From NCBI RefSeq assembly GCF_036499745.1, contig NZ_DASYDG010000010.1, positions 62,001-126,000 on the forward strand: a stretch of 64,000 nucleotides of DNA, read 5' to 3'. Below, piece by piece: positions 43,855-52,771 of the stretch. This DNA comes from Pinirhizobacter sp036499745. GTDB lineage: Bacteria > Pseudomonadota > Gammaproteobacteria > Xanthomonadales > Rhodanobacteraceae. A model generated the notes under the pieces. The model saw only the letters and a list, made by a program, of their open reading frames with translations. It searched no databases and was not told where the DNA came from. A program made the translations under genes and the position numbers. Numbering within the stretch: position 1 is the first letter of the stretch; each line of letters begins with the position of its first letter.

Positions 43855-45162
43855 ATGAGCCTTATCTGGAGTCAGCAGGTCGAGCAGATCGCCCAGGCGC
43901 TTGCCGCCGGCGATGCGAGCCGCGCCAAGTCGCTTTCCAAGCAATTTCCGCGGGCGGCACGGGCACTTGCGCCGCTGCTGGCGACACCAAAACCGCGCAC
44001 CGCGCCCTCGGCCGCCACCCAGGCGCTCGAGCAGCAGGGCCTGGTATTGTCCGGTGCCCAGGCGGTGGGTACCCAGCTGGTGGAGCTGACCCGCTGCGTC
44101 GACGACGCGCGTGACAGCGTCGGTCGATTGACGGATACCGGCGCCAGGATTTCCACCGCGCTCGATGCCAGCCATGCCGGCATTACCGGCATCGCCCAGG
44201 CGCGCGACCAGGGTTCGAGCAATGTCGCCGAACTCGACGGCCAGCTGCGCCTGTTGCGCAGCGCGCTGTCGGGCATGACCCGCAACCACGCCAAATTCGC
44301 AGGCTACGTCGAGCAGATCCGAGCGCTCACCGCCGCCGTGCAGGACATTGCCCACCAGACCAACCTTGTGGCGCTCAACGCCGCCATCGAGGCCGCCCGC
44401 GCGGGCGAGGCCGGCCGCGGCTTCGCCGTGGTGGCCGATGAGGTCAAGCAATTAGCCGAGAAAACCGCCCAGGCCACCGGCGAGATCGAACTGGTGACCC
44501 ATGCCGTGGGTGAGTTCTCAGGCCAGCTGGAAGAATCCGTTCAGCAGAGCCTGCGCCGCCTGGACCAGAGCAACGCAGGCATGGAAGGCATGCAGGGCGC
44601 GCTGGCCAAGGTAGCTGACGCCGTCAACGACACGCGCGCCCATATTGATGGCGCCCGCGAGGGCCTGGGCGGCTTGCATGCCCGTGTTGCCGCCGTGCAG
44701 GCCACCCAGGCCTCGCTCGGCCGGCTGGCCGGTGAGATCCGTCGCCAGGGCGATGGCCTTTCGCGCGCCGCGGTATTGGCCCACCGGCTGGTGATGACGC
44801 GCATCGACGGCGACGGCGAGCTTGATGCCGCAAGCCTCAGCCAGATGATCCGCGAAGCCAGCCAGGGCATGCACCATGCGGTGGACCTGGCTACGCGCGA
44901 CCCTTCCGGCATGGACCGCCGCTGGCTCGACACCACCCATATGCAACGCATGATCGGGCGCCTGCGCAGCCAACGTGATGCAGCCGCCGGGCTTGCGCTG
45001 GCGGAAGCCGGCGATCGCTTCACCACGCAAAGCCAGGTGTTCGTTGGCCTTCTGGGCGAGGGCAAGCACGCCGAAGCCGGCCAGGCCGCGCCTGAACTGC
45101 ATCGCCAGCTCGACGCCATCGTGCAGAACCTTTCCAACGTGCTGACAAGCCAGATCGCATGA
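43855..45162 (+). CDS. Soluble methyl-accepting chemotaxis protein
   Basis: A 435-residue receptor with no transmembrane helix. The conserved hairpin tip is HQTNLVALNAAIEAARAGEAGRGFAVVADEVKQLAEKTAQAT (about residues 165-205), flanked by long helices, so it would signal to CheA from the cytoplasm. The N-terminus has no known sensory domain. A further helical C-terminal region follows (RLVMTRIDGDGELDAASLSQMIREA). GGAG lies 12 bases before the ATG. Its stop overlaps flgA (ATGA), which is an unusual pairing. Confidence 0.88.
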   Translation: MSLIWSQQVEQIAQALAAGDASRAKSLSKQFPRAARALAPLLATPKPRTAPSAATQALEQQGLVLSGAQAVGTQLVELTRCVDDARDSVGRLTDTGARISTALDASHAGITGIAQARDQGSSNVAELDGQLRLLRSALSGMTRNHAKFAGYVEQIRALTAAVQDIAHQTNLVALNAAIEAARAGEAGRGFAVVADEVKQLAEKTAQATGEIELVTHAVGEFSGQLEESVQQSLRRLDQSNAGMEGMQGALAKVADAVNDTRAHIDGAREGLGGLHARVAAVQATQASLGRLAGEIRRQGDGLSRAAVLAHRLVMTRIDGDGELDAASLSQMIREASQGMHHAVDLATRDPSGMDRRWLDTTHMQRMIGRLRSQRDAAAGLALAEAGDRFTTQSQVFVGLLGEGKHAEAGQAAPELHRQLDAIVQNLSNVLTSQIA

Positions 45163-45851
45163 TCCGCGCCGCCGCCTTCGCGTTTGCCGTGGCCTTCACC
45201 CTGCCCGCCGTGGCCGGTGAAGCGCCGTCGAACGCGCGCCTGGCGGCCATCGCCGTGCAGTACATGAAGGACCATCCACCCGTGCCTGGCGCGCGCATGG
45301 AAGTGACGGCCGAGCCGATGGACGCACGCCTTGCATTGCGCCCATGCGAAGGCACCCCGACGGCGGGCATTCCCGGCGGGCGGGCGATGGGTCCACGGGT
45401 CACCGTGGCCGTGACCTGCCCCGACAGCGGCGGCTGGACCATGCGCATTCCGCTGCGGGTCAAACAGTTCATGTCCGTGCTGGTGACTACCCGGCCGCTC
45501 ACCCGGGGCGATGGCCTGGCCGCGGATGATGTACATGCCGAAGAACGCGATGTGGCCAGCATGGGGTACGGCTATATCGCCAATCTCGGCCAGATCGAAG
45601 GCCGCGCCCTTGCCCGCCCCTTGCGCGCCGGCACGGTGCTGGCACCGGGCATGCTTGCCGGACGGCAGGCCGTGCACAATGGCGATTCGGTGACGATCCT
45701 GGCCTCCATCGACGGCATCAGCGTGCGCGCCGAGGGCGTGGCCCTGGGCAGCGGCGACAACGGCGCCCGGGTGATGGTGCGCAATGCCAATTCGGGCAAG
45801 GTGCTCAACGCCATCGTCCGGAGCCAGGGCAGCGTTGAGGTCATCCAGTGA
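45159..45851 (+). CDS. flgA: Flagellar P-ring assembly chaperone FlgA
   Basis: A 230-residue periplasmic chaperone. The signal peptide ends AVAGEA. The SAF-domain C-terminal half has PLTRGDGLAADDVHAEERDVA, GYIANLGQIEGRALARPLRAGTVL and HNGDSVTILASIDGISVRAEGVALGSGDNG, ending VLNAIVRSQGSVEVI, all typical. It overlaps the chemoreceptor by 4 bases. Confidence 0.94.
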   Translation: MIRAAAFAFAVAFTLPAVAGEAPSNARLAAIAVQYMKDHPPVPGARMEVTAEPMDARLALRPCEGTPTAGIPGGRAMGPRVTVAVTCPDSGGWTMRIPLRVKQFMSVLVTTRPLTRGDGLAADDVHAEERDVASMGYGYIANLGQIEGRALARPLRAGTVLAPGMLAGRQAVHNGDSVTILASIDGISVRAEGVALGSGDNGARVMVRNANSGKVLNAIVRSQGSVEVIQ

Positions 45852-45916
45852 CCGGCTGCACGAAAACCATGGGCTGAACCGATTCACAATCGTGACGGCC
45901 GAATTCCGCCAGGGGC

Positions 45917-45943
45917 TAAAGTTCTGGCGCTCCAGGCCGTTAA
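45917..45943 (+). promoter_or_regulatory. Sigma28 (FliA) promoter of flgM
   Basis: -35 TAAAGTTC (45917-45924), an 11-base spacer, then -10 GCCGTTAA (45936-45943). Each half is 7 of 8 against the FliA consensus with exact spacing. It lies 30 bases before flgM, between flgA and flgM, so flgM-flgN can be raised by FliA itself. Confidence 0.82.
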
Positions 45944-45973
45944 GGGACGCGAAGGGCCGCCAAGGAACCAAGA

Positions 45974-46282
45974 ATGAATACCACGATCAAGACCGGCATC
46001 ACGCCGCAACAGCAAGCCCAGCCCAAGGCGCCCAGCGCCGCGGCAGGCCAGGCTGCGTCCGCCGACCAGGTTGCTTCCCCCGTGAAGACCAGTGACGACA
46101 GTATCAGCCTCACCAGTTCCGCCCAGGCATTGGGCGAAGCCAGCAAAACGGGCGATGTCATCGACACGCACAAGGTCGACGCCATCCGCCAGCAGCTCGC
46201 CAGCGGTACCTACCAGGTTAACTCCGGCGTCATTGCCACGAACCTGCTGAAGCTGGAAGGCCAGCTGGGCGGCCAGTCGTGA
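45974..46282 (+). CDS. flgM: Anti-sigma28 factor FlgM
   Basis: A 102-residue, mostly disordered protein that inhibits FliA until the hook is finished. The C-terminal sigma-binding region reads THKVDAIRQQLASGTYQVNSGVIATNLLKLEGQL, and the middle contains DDSISLTSSAQAL. AAGGAA lies 6 bases before the ATG. It overlaps flgN by 4 bases (GTGA). Confidence 0.94.
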   Translation: MNTTIKTGITPQQQAQPKAPSAAAGQAASADQVASPVKTSDDSISLTSSAQALGEASKTGDVIDTHKVDAIRQQLASGTYQVNSGVIATNLLKLEGQLGGQS

Positions 46283-46722
46283 ACGCCGGCCTGCATGCAG
46301 AAATCGCCGTCGCCGTCGAGGCGGTGATCGGCCAGATGCATCAGGCCGTGACCACCCTCCAGCAGGCACTGACCGACGAACGCCGCGCGCTCGACGCCGG
46401 CTCCGCCGATGCCCTGGACGAAGCCACCAGTTTCAAGCAGAGCCTGCTGCGCCGCCTGGAGTCGCTTGATGTTGAGCGCAAGCAATTAGGCCGTGCCGGC
46501 AACATCGATACCGCCCTGCACCCGGGCTGGCCCTCCATCGTCGAAGGCCTGGCGCGCTGCAAGGACATGAACCAGATCAACGGCGGCATCGTGAACCAGC
46601 GGCTGCGCCATGTGCGCAAGGCGCTGTCGCTGCTCACCGGCCGTCCGGAAACCAGTGAACTATATGGCCCGGGCGGTTACGCCCGCGGTGCCTCACGCCC
46701 GGGGATGCTTGCCCAGGCATAA
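46279..46722 (+). CDS. flgN: FlgN-family flagellar export chaperone
   Basis: A 147-residue helical protein starting at a GTG that overlaps the flgM stop. The family pattern is VIGQMHQAVTTLQQALTDERRALDAGSADALDEATSFKQSLLRRLESLDVERKQL, then GGIVNQRLRHVRKALSLLTG. FlgN guards FlgK and FlgL before export. Sequence identity is low in this family, so the call rests on the helical pattern and on position after flgM. Confidence 0.88.
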   Translation: MNAGLHAEIAVAVEAVIGQMHQAVTTLQQALTDERRALDAGSADALDEATSFKQSLLRRLESLDVERKQLGRAGNIDTALHPGWPSIVEGLARCKDMNQINGGIVNQRLRHVRKALSLLTGRPETSELYGPGGYARGASRPGMLAQA

Positions 46723-46813
46723 CGCAACACGTTGAACAGGACCACGGTGCGCGGCTTGAAAAAGGGGCGGGTGCCGTGGACGACACGAAACCCATCATCG
46801 ACCGGCCGTCCCC

Positions 46814-48052
46814 ATGTCTGCTTTTGCCAATTCCCCGTCGATGAGCCAGGCACAGGTGCTGCCCGTCGTGAGGCAACCCATCCTTGACCGCCAGCAGGCC
46901 CTGTTCGCCTACGAACTGGCCTTCCCGCGCGGCAGCAATACCGACGGCAGCGAGGCCCTGACCGGGCAGACGCTCGCCGCCATCGCCGATGGCAGCCTGA
47001 AGCAGCTGGTGCGCGACAACCGCGCCTTCCTGCATGTATCGCGCGAACTTCTGATTTCCCATGCCGAAACGCTCCGCCAGAACGCGCGGCTTGGCGTGTG
47101 CGTGGGTCCGGCCCTTGCCGGCGACGAAGAGGCCCTCACGACGCTCCGCTGGCTCAAGGCAAGTGGTTGCCTGTTGATGCTCGAGGACTTCCCCGACGAC
47201 CTGGGAGAAGAACAGCGCGCCGCCATCGAGGTGCTGCTGTTCATCGTGCAGTACGCCATGGTCGCCGTGGACCATCGCGACGTCGAGGCTACTAACGCAC
47301 GCATCGAATACATTAAAAGCTTCAGCGTAAAGGTCATCGCCACCGGCGTGGATACGCAGGAGGATTACACCCGTTTCGTCGATGCACCGGTCGACGGCTT
47401 CCAGGGCAAATACCTGCTCAAGCCCGAGCGCGTGGACGTGCCGCGCATGTCGCCGAGCAAGCTGGGCCTGTTGCGCCTGATCGGCGCCATGAATGAACCG
47501 AACAACGGCCCGATCGAACTGGGCAAGATCATCCGCGACGACGCCATCCTCAGCTACAAGTTGCTTGGCTGCGTGAACTCGGCCTATTTCGCCCTGCCCC
47601 GCCAGTTGAAATCGGTGGAACAGGCGGCGGTGTTCTTCGGCGTCAACCGCATGCGCAACTGGATCAGCACCATGGCGCTTGGCGGCATGGACGAGCGTCC
47701 GCCCGAGCTCCTGCGCCTGGCGCTGGTGCGCGCGCAGATGTGCGAACGGCTGACCTCAGGTAAACCGGCACTGAAGGAAATGGCCTTCACCGCCGGCCTG
47801 TTCTCGCTGCTCGACACGTTGATGAATGCGCCGATGTCCTATGTGCTCGAGCATCTGCCACTGGCCACCGAGATCAACCAGGTGCTGCTGGAAAACACCG
47901 GACCCTTCGCACCGATCCTCGACCAGGTCCGCCAGTGGGAATCCGGTGACGTCGCGGGCGAGGACGACATCCAGAAGCTGGCCACGATCTACTTCGAAGC
48001 CGCCCAATGGGCCGACCACGTTTACGCCTTCGCCGACGCCGCGGCCGGCTGA
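46814..48052 (+). CDS. HDOD/EAL-domain signalling protein, degenerate EAL (YuxH type)
   Basis: A 412-residue protein. The N-terminal EAL-like domain has FAYELAFP in place of the catalytic E-A-L, FLHVSRELL without the usual Asn, LMLEDFPDD and VIATGVDTQED instead of AEGVE. It is therefore unlikely to hydrolyse cyclic di-GMP. The HDOD domain begins around LGLLRLIGAMNEPNNGPIELGKIIRDDAILSYKLLGCVNSAYF. Such proteins often regulate motility in Xanthomonas-like bacteria. It lies 91 bases after flgN without a clear sigma28 or sigma54 site. Confidence 0.86.
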   Translation: MSAFANSPSMSQAQVLPVVRQPILDRQQALFAYELAFPRGSNTDGSEALTGQTLAAIADGSLKQLVRDNRAFLHVSRELLISHAETLRQNARLGVCVGPALAGDEEALTTLRWLKASGCLLMLEDFPDDLGEEQRAAIEVLLFIVQYAMVAVDHRDVEATNARIEYIKSFSVKVIATGVDTQEDYTRFVDAPVDGFQGKYLLKPERVDVPRMSPSKLGLLRLIGAMNEPNNGPIELGKIIRDDAILSYKLLGCVNSAYFALPRQLKSVEQAAVFFGVNRMRNWISTMALGGMDERPPELLRLALVRAQMCERLTSGKPALKEMAFTAGLFSLLDTLMNAPMSYVLEHLPLATEINQVLLENTGPFAPILDQVRQWESGDVAGEDDIQKLATIYFEAAQWADHVYAFADAAAG

Positions 48053-48065
48053 AGCCGCCGGTCGG

Positions 48066-48467
48066 TCAGCCCACCAGGACGCGCAGCAGCACGAACTGCC
48101 ACAGCAGCAGCACGGCCATGCCCACGATCGACAGAACGGTCAACGCCATGCCCACCGAGCGGCCGAACGAATAGCCGCTGGCGCCGGACAGCCCCAGCCC
48201 GTGCAGCACGCGCCCCACCAGCAGCATGATGCCGAAGGCATGCAGCAGCCACGGCTGGGTCTGGTCCAGTTCCAGCACCAGTAGTAAAACCAACGCCAGT
48301 GGGATGGTTTCAATCGCGTTGGCGTGGGCGCGGACCGCCCGGACCATGGCGGGAAGGCCACCATCACCCAGGCCGATCTTGTGCCGGTTGCGCAACAAGC
48401 TCACGCGCGCGATAAGGCCCATTACCCATAAGGCGAGCAAGGCTGCGTACAAGCCGGTAATCCGCAT
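48066..48467 (-). CDS. MAPEG-family membrane protein
   Basis: A 133-residue membrane protein of four helices. RVSLLRNRHKIGLGDGGLPAMVRAVRAHANAIETIPLALVLLLVLEL matches the MAPEG signature (Arg-rich loop, then NxxE/HANxxE). Eukaryotic members act on glutathione and eicosanoids; bacterial roles are mostly unknown. It converges on the HDOD gene. Confidence 0.85.
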   Translation of the reverse strand: MRITGLYAALLALWVMGLIARVSLLRNRHKIGLGDGGLPAMVRAVRAHANAIETIPLALVLLLVLELDQTQPWLLHAFGIMLLVGRVLHGLGLSGASGYSFGRSVGMALTVLSIVGMAVLLLWQFVLLRVLVG

Positions 48468-48482
48468 CGGTTTGGTTTCCTG

Positions 48483-49532
48483 TCAGTCCCCTTCGGACCG
48501 ACAGTGTACCCGCCAGCTGGCCAGGGCAACGCCCGCGGCGCACAGCAGCAACCAGGCGGCCGATTGCCCGATGCTCACCGCCAGCCACAGCACGCAGGTG
48601 ATGGCGCCGATGGTGATGGCAGCCGCACCCACGGCGAACAGTACGTCATGGTGCATGCGCTGACGCTGCGCGAGCAGGAGAACACCCAGTGTCACAAGCA
48701 CGATGGCGAGCATGCGCCAGGCGCCGATCATGCCCGGTTCCTCGGGTGTGCCGGGGATCACGTCCACCAGGGAGCGGTCGCCCACTTGTACATCGAAGCC
48801 GGGGCTTGGCACATCCGGGCGCGTGGACGGCACCAGGGTGTCTCCGTCGATGCGCGCCAGCACGGTGATTTCCTGCAGCGGCACGGTGCTCCACGACACC
48901 CGCAGGTCACCCAGGCGCGGATTGCCCGGGTGGGCGCTGGTGACCAGCGCGCCGTCGTACAACTGGAAGGTGGCGGCGAAATTCGCCGGCAGGGATTTCA
49001 TGTCCGGGGTAAGCGCGTTCGTACCCGGCAAGGCGTGCAGGATGGCTGGCGACAACACGAAATTGCCCAGTAGTACCTGGCCTGCGTCGAACTGTTTTCC
49101 TTCCACCGGGAAGGCGCCAGGGTTGGCGTGTCCGCGCGGCTGGTCGAAGGTCGAGGCATTCACCGGATGATCGACCCAGTCGAGCTCGTAGGTAACCATC
49201 GAGCCCACGCGGATCTCCCGCCACTGGAACATCTCCACGTGACGCACCAGCACAGGTGATTCCGCGCGCTGGCCGAAGGCCTCGTCACGGGGAGCTTCCA
49301 CCACCTTGGGCAGGCCCGCCACGCGGGTGGTGGAACCGTACTGGCCAGCCTGCGGACGTCCGCCGGCACCAAGGTCAAGCACGCTGCTGGCCGTGTGCTG
49401 GGCCAGCGCCTGGCGGTAGTCGATCAGCGAGCGCTCGGCCGTGGCCGAGATACCAAGCCCTGCCAGCACCAGGAACGAACCGACCACGCGCACGAGGGTG
49501 AGGCGCTGGAGCCAACGCGCGAACGTTGTCAT
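48483..49532 (-). CDS. TMEM43-like membrane protein
   Basis: A 349-residue protein. An N-terminal helix (VVGSFLVLAGLGISATA) is followed by a large soluble domain with MFQWREIRVGSMVTYELDWVDHPVNASTFDQPRGHANPGAFPV, typical of the TMEM43/LUMA family. Three C-terminal helices follow (MLAIVLVTLGVLLLAQ, AVGAAAITIGAITCVLWLAV, AWLLLCAAGVALASW). Bacterial function is not established. It lies 16 bases upstream of the MAPEG gene and may be cotranscribed. Confidence 0.8.
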   Translation of the reverse strand: MTTFARWLQRLTLVRVVGSFLVLAGLGISATAERSLIDYRQALAQHTASSVLDLGAGGRPQAGQYGSTTRVAGLPKVVEAPRDEAFGQRAESPVLVRHVEMFQWREIRVGSMVTYELDWVDHPVNASTFDQPRGHANPGAFPVEGKQFDAGQVLLGNFVLSPAILHALPGTNALTPDMKSLPANFAATFQLYDGALVTSAHPGNPRLGDLRVSWSTVPLQEITVLARIDGDTLVPSTRPDVPSPGFDVQVGDRSLVDVIPGTPEEPGMIGAWRMLAIVLVTLGVLLLAQRQRMHHDVLFAVGAAAITIGAITCVLWLAVSIGQSAAWLLLCAAGVALASWRVHCRSEGD

Positions 49533-49661
49533 GCGCCCGTCCCCGCCCAGTGGGCAGGTTTCATGGTGGTGCCTTGGCCGATGTCATTCATCACGTAGCT
49601 ATGAGTGGTAATCGGCAAGGTGATCGGCGGTCACGCATATTTCTTTAACCCATGCCCGCCC

Positions 49662-51353
49662 TTACTGCACCTTGCCCAGCCCGGACGGCCGGCGTGGATC
49701 GCTTGCCGCGTCAAGCTTGTTCGCCTTGCGATCCCAGGTCACCACATTCATGAAGCCCCATGACGAGCGGACCTTCAGGTTGTGGCCCATGTCGTTGAGC
49801 GCCTTGGTGGTGGCGGCATCGAACGTGCCTTCCTCTACCGAAACGGAATCAGGCAGGTACTGGTGGTGGAAACGCTTCTGCTTGACGATGTCGCCAGCAT
49901 CCTTGCCGTCGACGAAGGCAAGGATGCCCTCGAGCACCTGGGTAATGATGGTGGAGCCACCGGGCGAGCCGATCACCGCGGTGCGGTCGGCACCGAAGAC
50001 AAAGCTCGGCGACATCGACGAAAGCATGCGCTTGCCGCCCTTCGGTGCATTGGCGATGCTGCCACGAAGGCCGAACGCGTTGGGCTCGTTCGGCACCAGG
50101 GCAAAGTCGTCCATCTCGTTGTTCAGCACCACGCCCGTCTTGCCGGCAACAAAAGCAGAGCCGAATTCCAGGTTCACCGTGAGCGTGCTGGCCACCATGT
50201 TGCCGTCGGCATCGATGATGGAGAAATGCGTGGTGTGCATGCCGGGGTCGGCGGCCAGTGCCGCCGGCAGCATCGACGACGGCGTGGCCTTGTCGGGAAG
50301 GATCGTGGCGCGCAGGCCGTCGGCATAGTAGGGCGACAGCAGCATGTCCAGCGGCATCTTCACGAAATCCGGGTCGCCCAGGTAGTCGTTGTGGTCGCGA
50401 AACGCGCGACGCATGGCTTCCAGGATGAAGTGCGTGCGATGGACGACATCCATGCTGGCAAGATCGTACCCGGCCAGGATGTTGAGGATCTCAATGATCG
50501 CCACGCCACCGGACGACGGTGGCGGTGCGGTGACGACCTTGAAGCCGCGGTAGTCGACGCTTACGGGCTTGCGCTCCTTCACCTTGTAGGACGCAAGATC
50601 CTGAAGCGTCCAGGTTCCGCCGGCCAGCTTCGTCGAGGCCACCAGCTCCTTCGCCGTCTCGCCGGCATAGAAGCCCTCCACACCCTTGTCGGCCAGGCGT
50701 TCCAGGGTATTGGCAAGATCGGGCTGTTTGAACGTCCAGCCCTTCTGCGGCACCTCGCCGCCCGGCAACAGCAGCGCCGCGGAGGCCGGATACCGCGCCA
50801 GCACATCCTTGCGTTCGTCGACGGCGCCAAGGAAACGCCCATCCGGCTGGAAGCCGTCGCGGGCAATGCGGATCGCAGGCGCCAGCGACACCTTCAACGG
50901 CAGCTTGCCGTAATGCTCTGCCATGTACACCAGCCCCGCTGGTTCACCAGGGATACCGGCGGCGAGCGGACCATTCTCGGCGGTATCGCGGTTGGGCTTG
51001 CCCTGCGCGTCGACATAAGCCTTGGAGTCGACCGCGCCCGGGGCCACCTCGCGGGCATCGATGAAAGTGTCCTTCGCATCGCTGGCGCGATGCAGCAGCG
51101 CCATGAACCCGCCGCCCATGCCTGAGCTCTGCGGCTCAACCACGGCAAGCGTGGACGCCACGGCCACAGCCGCATCGAACGCGTTACCGCCCTTGCCCAG
51201 CACTTCGAAACCGGCGTTCGTAGCCATGAAGTTGGCACTGGCGATGGCTGCATGGCCAGGACGTTTGGCCGTTTCCGCCGGAGCTGCCTGGGCAGCTGCC
51301 GCCACGAAGAGGAACGATGCGGCGGCGACGCGCCAGCCGGGTGCAAGCGTCAT
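49662..51353 (-). CDS. ggt: Gamma-glutamyltransferase (glutathione hydrolase)
   Basis: A 563-residue periplasmic enzyme made as a proprotein. A signal peptide ends AAAAQAAPA. The nucleophile Thr374 begins the small subunit in MHTTHFSIIDADGN, and the oxyanion GSPGGSTI motif follows. The large-subunit motif MGGGFMALL is present. Length and order match E. coli Ggt. It degrades glutathione and transfers its glutamyl group. Monocistronic on the minus strand. Confidence 0.95.
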   Translation of the reverse strand: MTLAPGWRVAAASFLFVAAAAQAAPAETAKRPGHAAIASANFMATNAGFEVLGKGGNAFDAAVAVASTLAVVEPQSSGMGGGFMALLHRASDAKDTFIDAREVAPGAVDSKAYVDAQGKPNRDTAENGPLAAGIPGEPAGLVYMAEHYGKLPLKVSLAPAIRIARDGFQPDGRFLGAVDERKDVLARYPASAALLLPGGEVPQKGWTFKQPDLANTLERLADKGVEGFYAGETAKELVASTKLAGGTWTLQDLASYKVKERKPVSVDYRGFKVVTAPPPSSGGVAIIEILNILAGYDLASMDVVHRTHFILEAMRRAFRDHNDYLGDPDFVKMPLDMLLSPYYADGLRATILPDKATPSSMLPAALAADPGMHTTHFSIIDADGNMVASTLTVNLEFGSAFVAGKTGVVLNNEMDDFALVPNEPNAFGLRGSIANAPKGGKRMLSSMSPSFVFGADRTAVIGSPGGSTIITQVLEGILAFVDGKDAGDIVKQKRFHHQYLPDSVSVEEGTFDAATTKALNDMGHNLKVRSSWGFMNVVTWDRKANKLDAASDPRRPSGLGKVQ

Positions 51354-51408
51354 GCGCGAATCTCCAACGGGCCAAAGAGGTCAATACGACCTGATGCGGC
51401 GCAGCACG

Positions 51409-51663
51409 TCAACCCGCGCGCGCCATCAGGTGTTCGTATTTGAGCTTAAGTACGTCCTGGCCCTCGACATGGGCAGGGTCGAGCTCGATGCACTCGACGG
51501 GGCAGACCTCGATGCACTGGGGTACGTCGTAGTGCCCGATGCACTCGGTACACAGGGCCGGGTCGATGACGTAGTACTCCTCGCCCAGCGAAATCGCCTT
51601 GTTCGGACAGACGGGCTCACAGACGTCGCAGTTGACGCAGGTATCGAGGATCTTCAGTGACAT
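51409..51663 (-). CDS. YfhL-type 2[4Fe-4S] ferredoxin
   Basis: An 84-residue ferredoxin starting MSLKILDTC. It has one CVNCDVCEPVCP cluster site and a second with the insertion typical of YfhL (CTECIGHYDVPQCIEVCP). An ATG three codons earlier is possible. It is alone on the minus strand. Confidence 0.92.
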   Translation of the reverse strand: MSLKILDTCVNCDVCEPVCPNKAISLGEEYYVIDPALCTECIGHYDVPQCIEVCPVECIELDPAHVEGQDVLKLKYEHLMARAG

Positions 51664-51701
51664 GGGGGCCATTGTACTCCGGCCCCCACGCCCGCAGGAT
51701 T

Positions 51702-52208
51702 TTACATCTGGACGAAGCGGTACTCGGCGCCCGTCGGCGTAATCACCGCGCCCACGCGGTCCTTGTCGGCGGCATCGCCGATGAACAGCACGATCACCTT
51801 CTTGAAGGAGCCCGCCTGGGTGTCCTTGAAGGCCGCGACGATGAGGTCTGCGGTCTTGGTCGAATCAGGGCCACCAAAGGCCAGCATGTTGCCCGGCAGC
51901 ACGCCGCGGGCAGTGGTGCCCTGAACGTTCTCAAGCTGGCGTTCGCGACCGGCCACGGACGCATCGTCGTCACCAGCCGGCACCAGGTAGGGGTACGGGC
52001 GGTCGGCCGTCATGCCCTGCATGTTCGCCTTGACGATGGTGCCAAGGTACTTGCCCCAGGCAGCGGTGTCGGCCGGGTTGGTCGGCTTGGCTACCGGGGC
52101 CACGGCGGTGGTCGGCGCGGCGGATTTGTCCTCGTCACCGGAACTGCCGCAGGCACTAAGGGCCATGACCGTCATGGCGAGGGAAGCGGCAAAAATGAGT
52201 TTACGCAT
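51702..52208 (-). CDS. Putative lipoprotein of unknown function
   Basis: About 168 residues with signal MRKLIFAASLAMTVMALSAC (lipobox LSAC), an Ala/Pro-rich linker, and a globular part containing TVIVKANMQGM-like text (GTIVKANMQGMTADRPYPYLVP) and KKVIVLFIGDAADKDRV. A pair of methionines upstream (MTTM) is an alternative start. No function recognised. It follows coaD on the same strand with a short gap. Confidence 0.75.
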   Translation of the reverse strand: MRKLIFAASLAMTVMALSACGSSGDEDKSAAPTTAVAPVAKPTNPADTAAWGKYLGTIVKANMQGMTADRPYPYLVPAGDDDASVAGRERQLENVQGTTARGVLPGNMLAFGGPDSTKTADLIVAAFKDTQAGSFKKVIVLFIGDAADKDRVGAVITPTGAEYRFVQM

Positions 52209-52234
52209 GGTGGTCACCCCAGGTTTTGGATATT

Positions 52235-52747
52235 TCAGGCTTGGCTGGAAGCAGGTGACGCGCCGCGCCAGCGCTGGCGCATCGCCTGTTGTACTGCCGG
52301 ATGCACGAAGCCGGAGATGTCGCCGCCAAGGCGGCCGATCTCGCGCACCAGCGAGGAGGAAATGAAGCTGTATTGCTCCGCCGGCGTCAGGAACAGCGTT
52401 TCGGCGTGCGGGATCAGGTGGCGGTTCATGCTGGCCAGCTGGAACTCGTATTCGAAGTCGGACACCGCTCGCAGGCCGCGCAGGATCACCCCGGCGCCGA
52501 TCTCGGCGACGAAATGGGCCAGCAGGCTGTTGAACCCGCGCACTTCGACGTTTTTCTGGTCTGCCAGGGCCAACCGGGCCAGGGAAATCCGCTCGGACAG
52601 GCTGAAGCCCGGCCCCTTGTTAGGGCTTTCGGCCACGGCCACCACCACGCGGTCGAACAACGGCGCGGCGCGGGCCACGAGGTCGGCGTGGCCGTTCGTG
52701 ATGGGGTCGAACGTGCCGGGATAGACGGCAAGGCGCGGGTTGGTCAT
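52235..52747 (-). CDS. coaD: Phosphopantetheine adenylyltransferase (CoaD)
   Basis: A 170-residue enzyme of the coenzyme A pathway, joining AMP to 4'-phosphopantetheine. The nucleotidyltransferase motif YPGTFDPITNGHADLV and the ISSSLVREIGRLGGDISGFVHPAV C-terminal motif are diagnostic. It is 24 bases after rsmD on the same strand, a common pairing. Confidence 0.96.
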   Translation of the reverse strand: MTNPRLAVYPGTFDPITNGHADLVARAAPLFDRVVVAVAESPNKGPGFSLSERISLARLALADQKNVEVRGFNSLLAHFVAEIGAGVILRGLRAVSDFEYEFQLASMNRHLIPHAETLFLTPAEQYSFISSSLVREIGRLGGDISGFVHPAVQQAMRQRWRGASPASSQA

Positions 52748-52771
52748 GGCAGGGTCGACGCGAACATCGGA

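Noticed and set aside
46723..46813. Sigma28 promoter before the HDOD/EAL gene
   Set aside because: TTGAAAAA and GCCG are present but the spacing (9 bases) does not fit.
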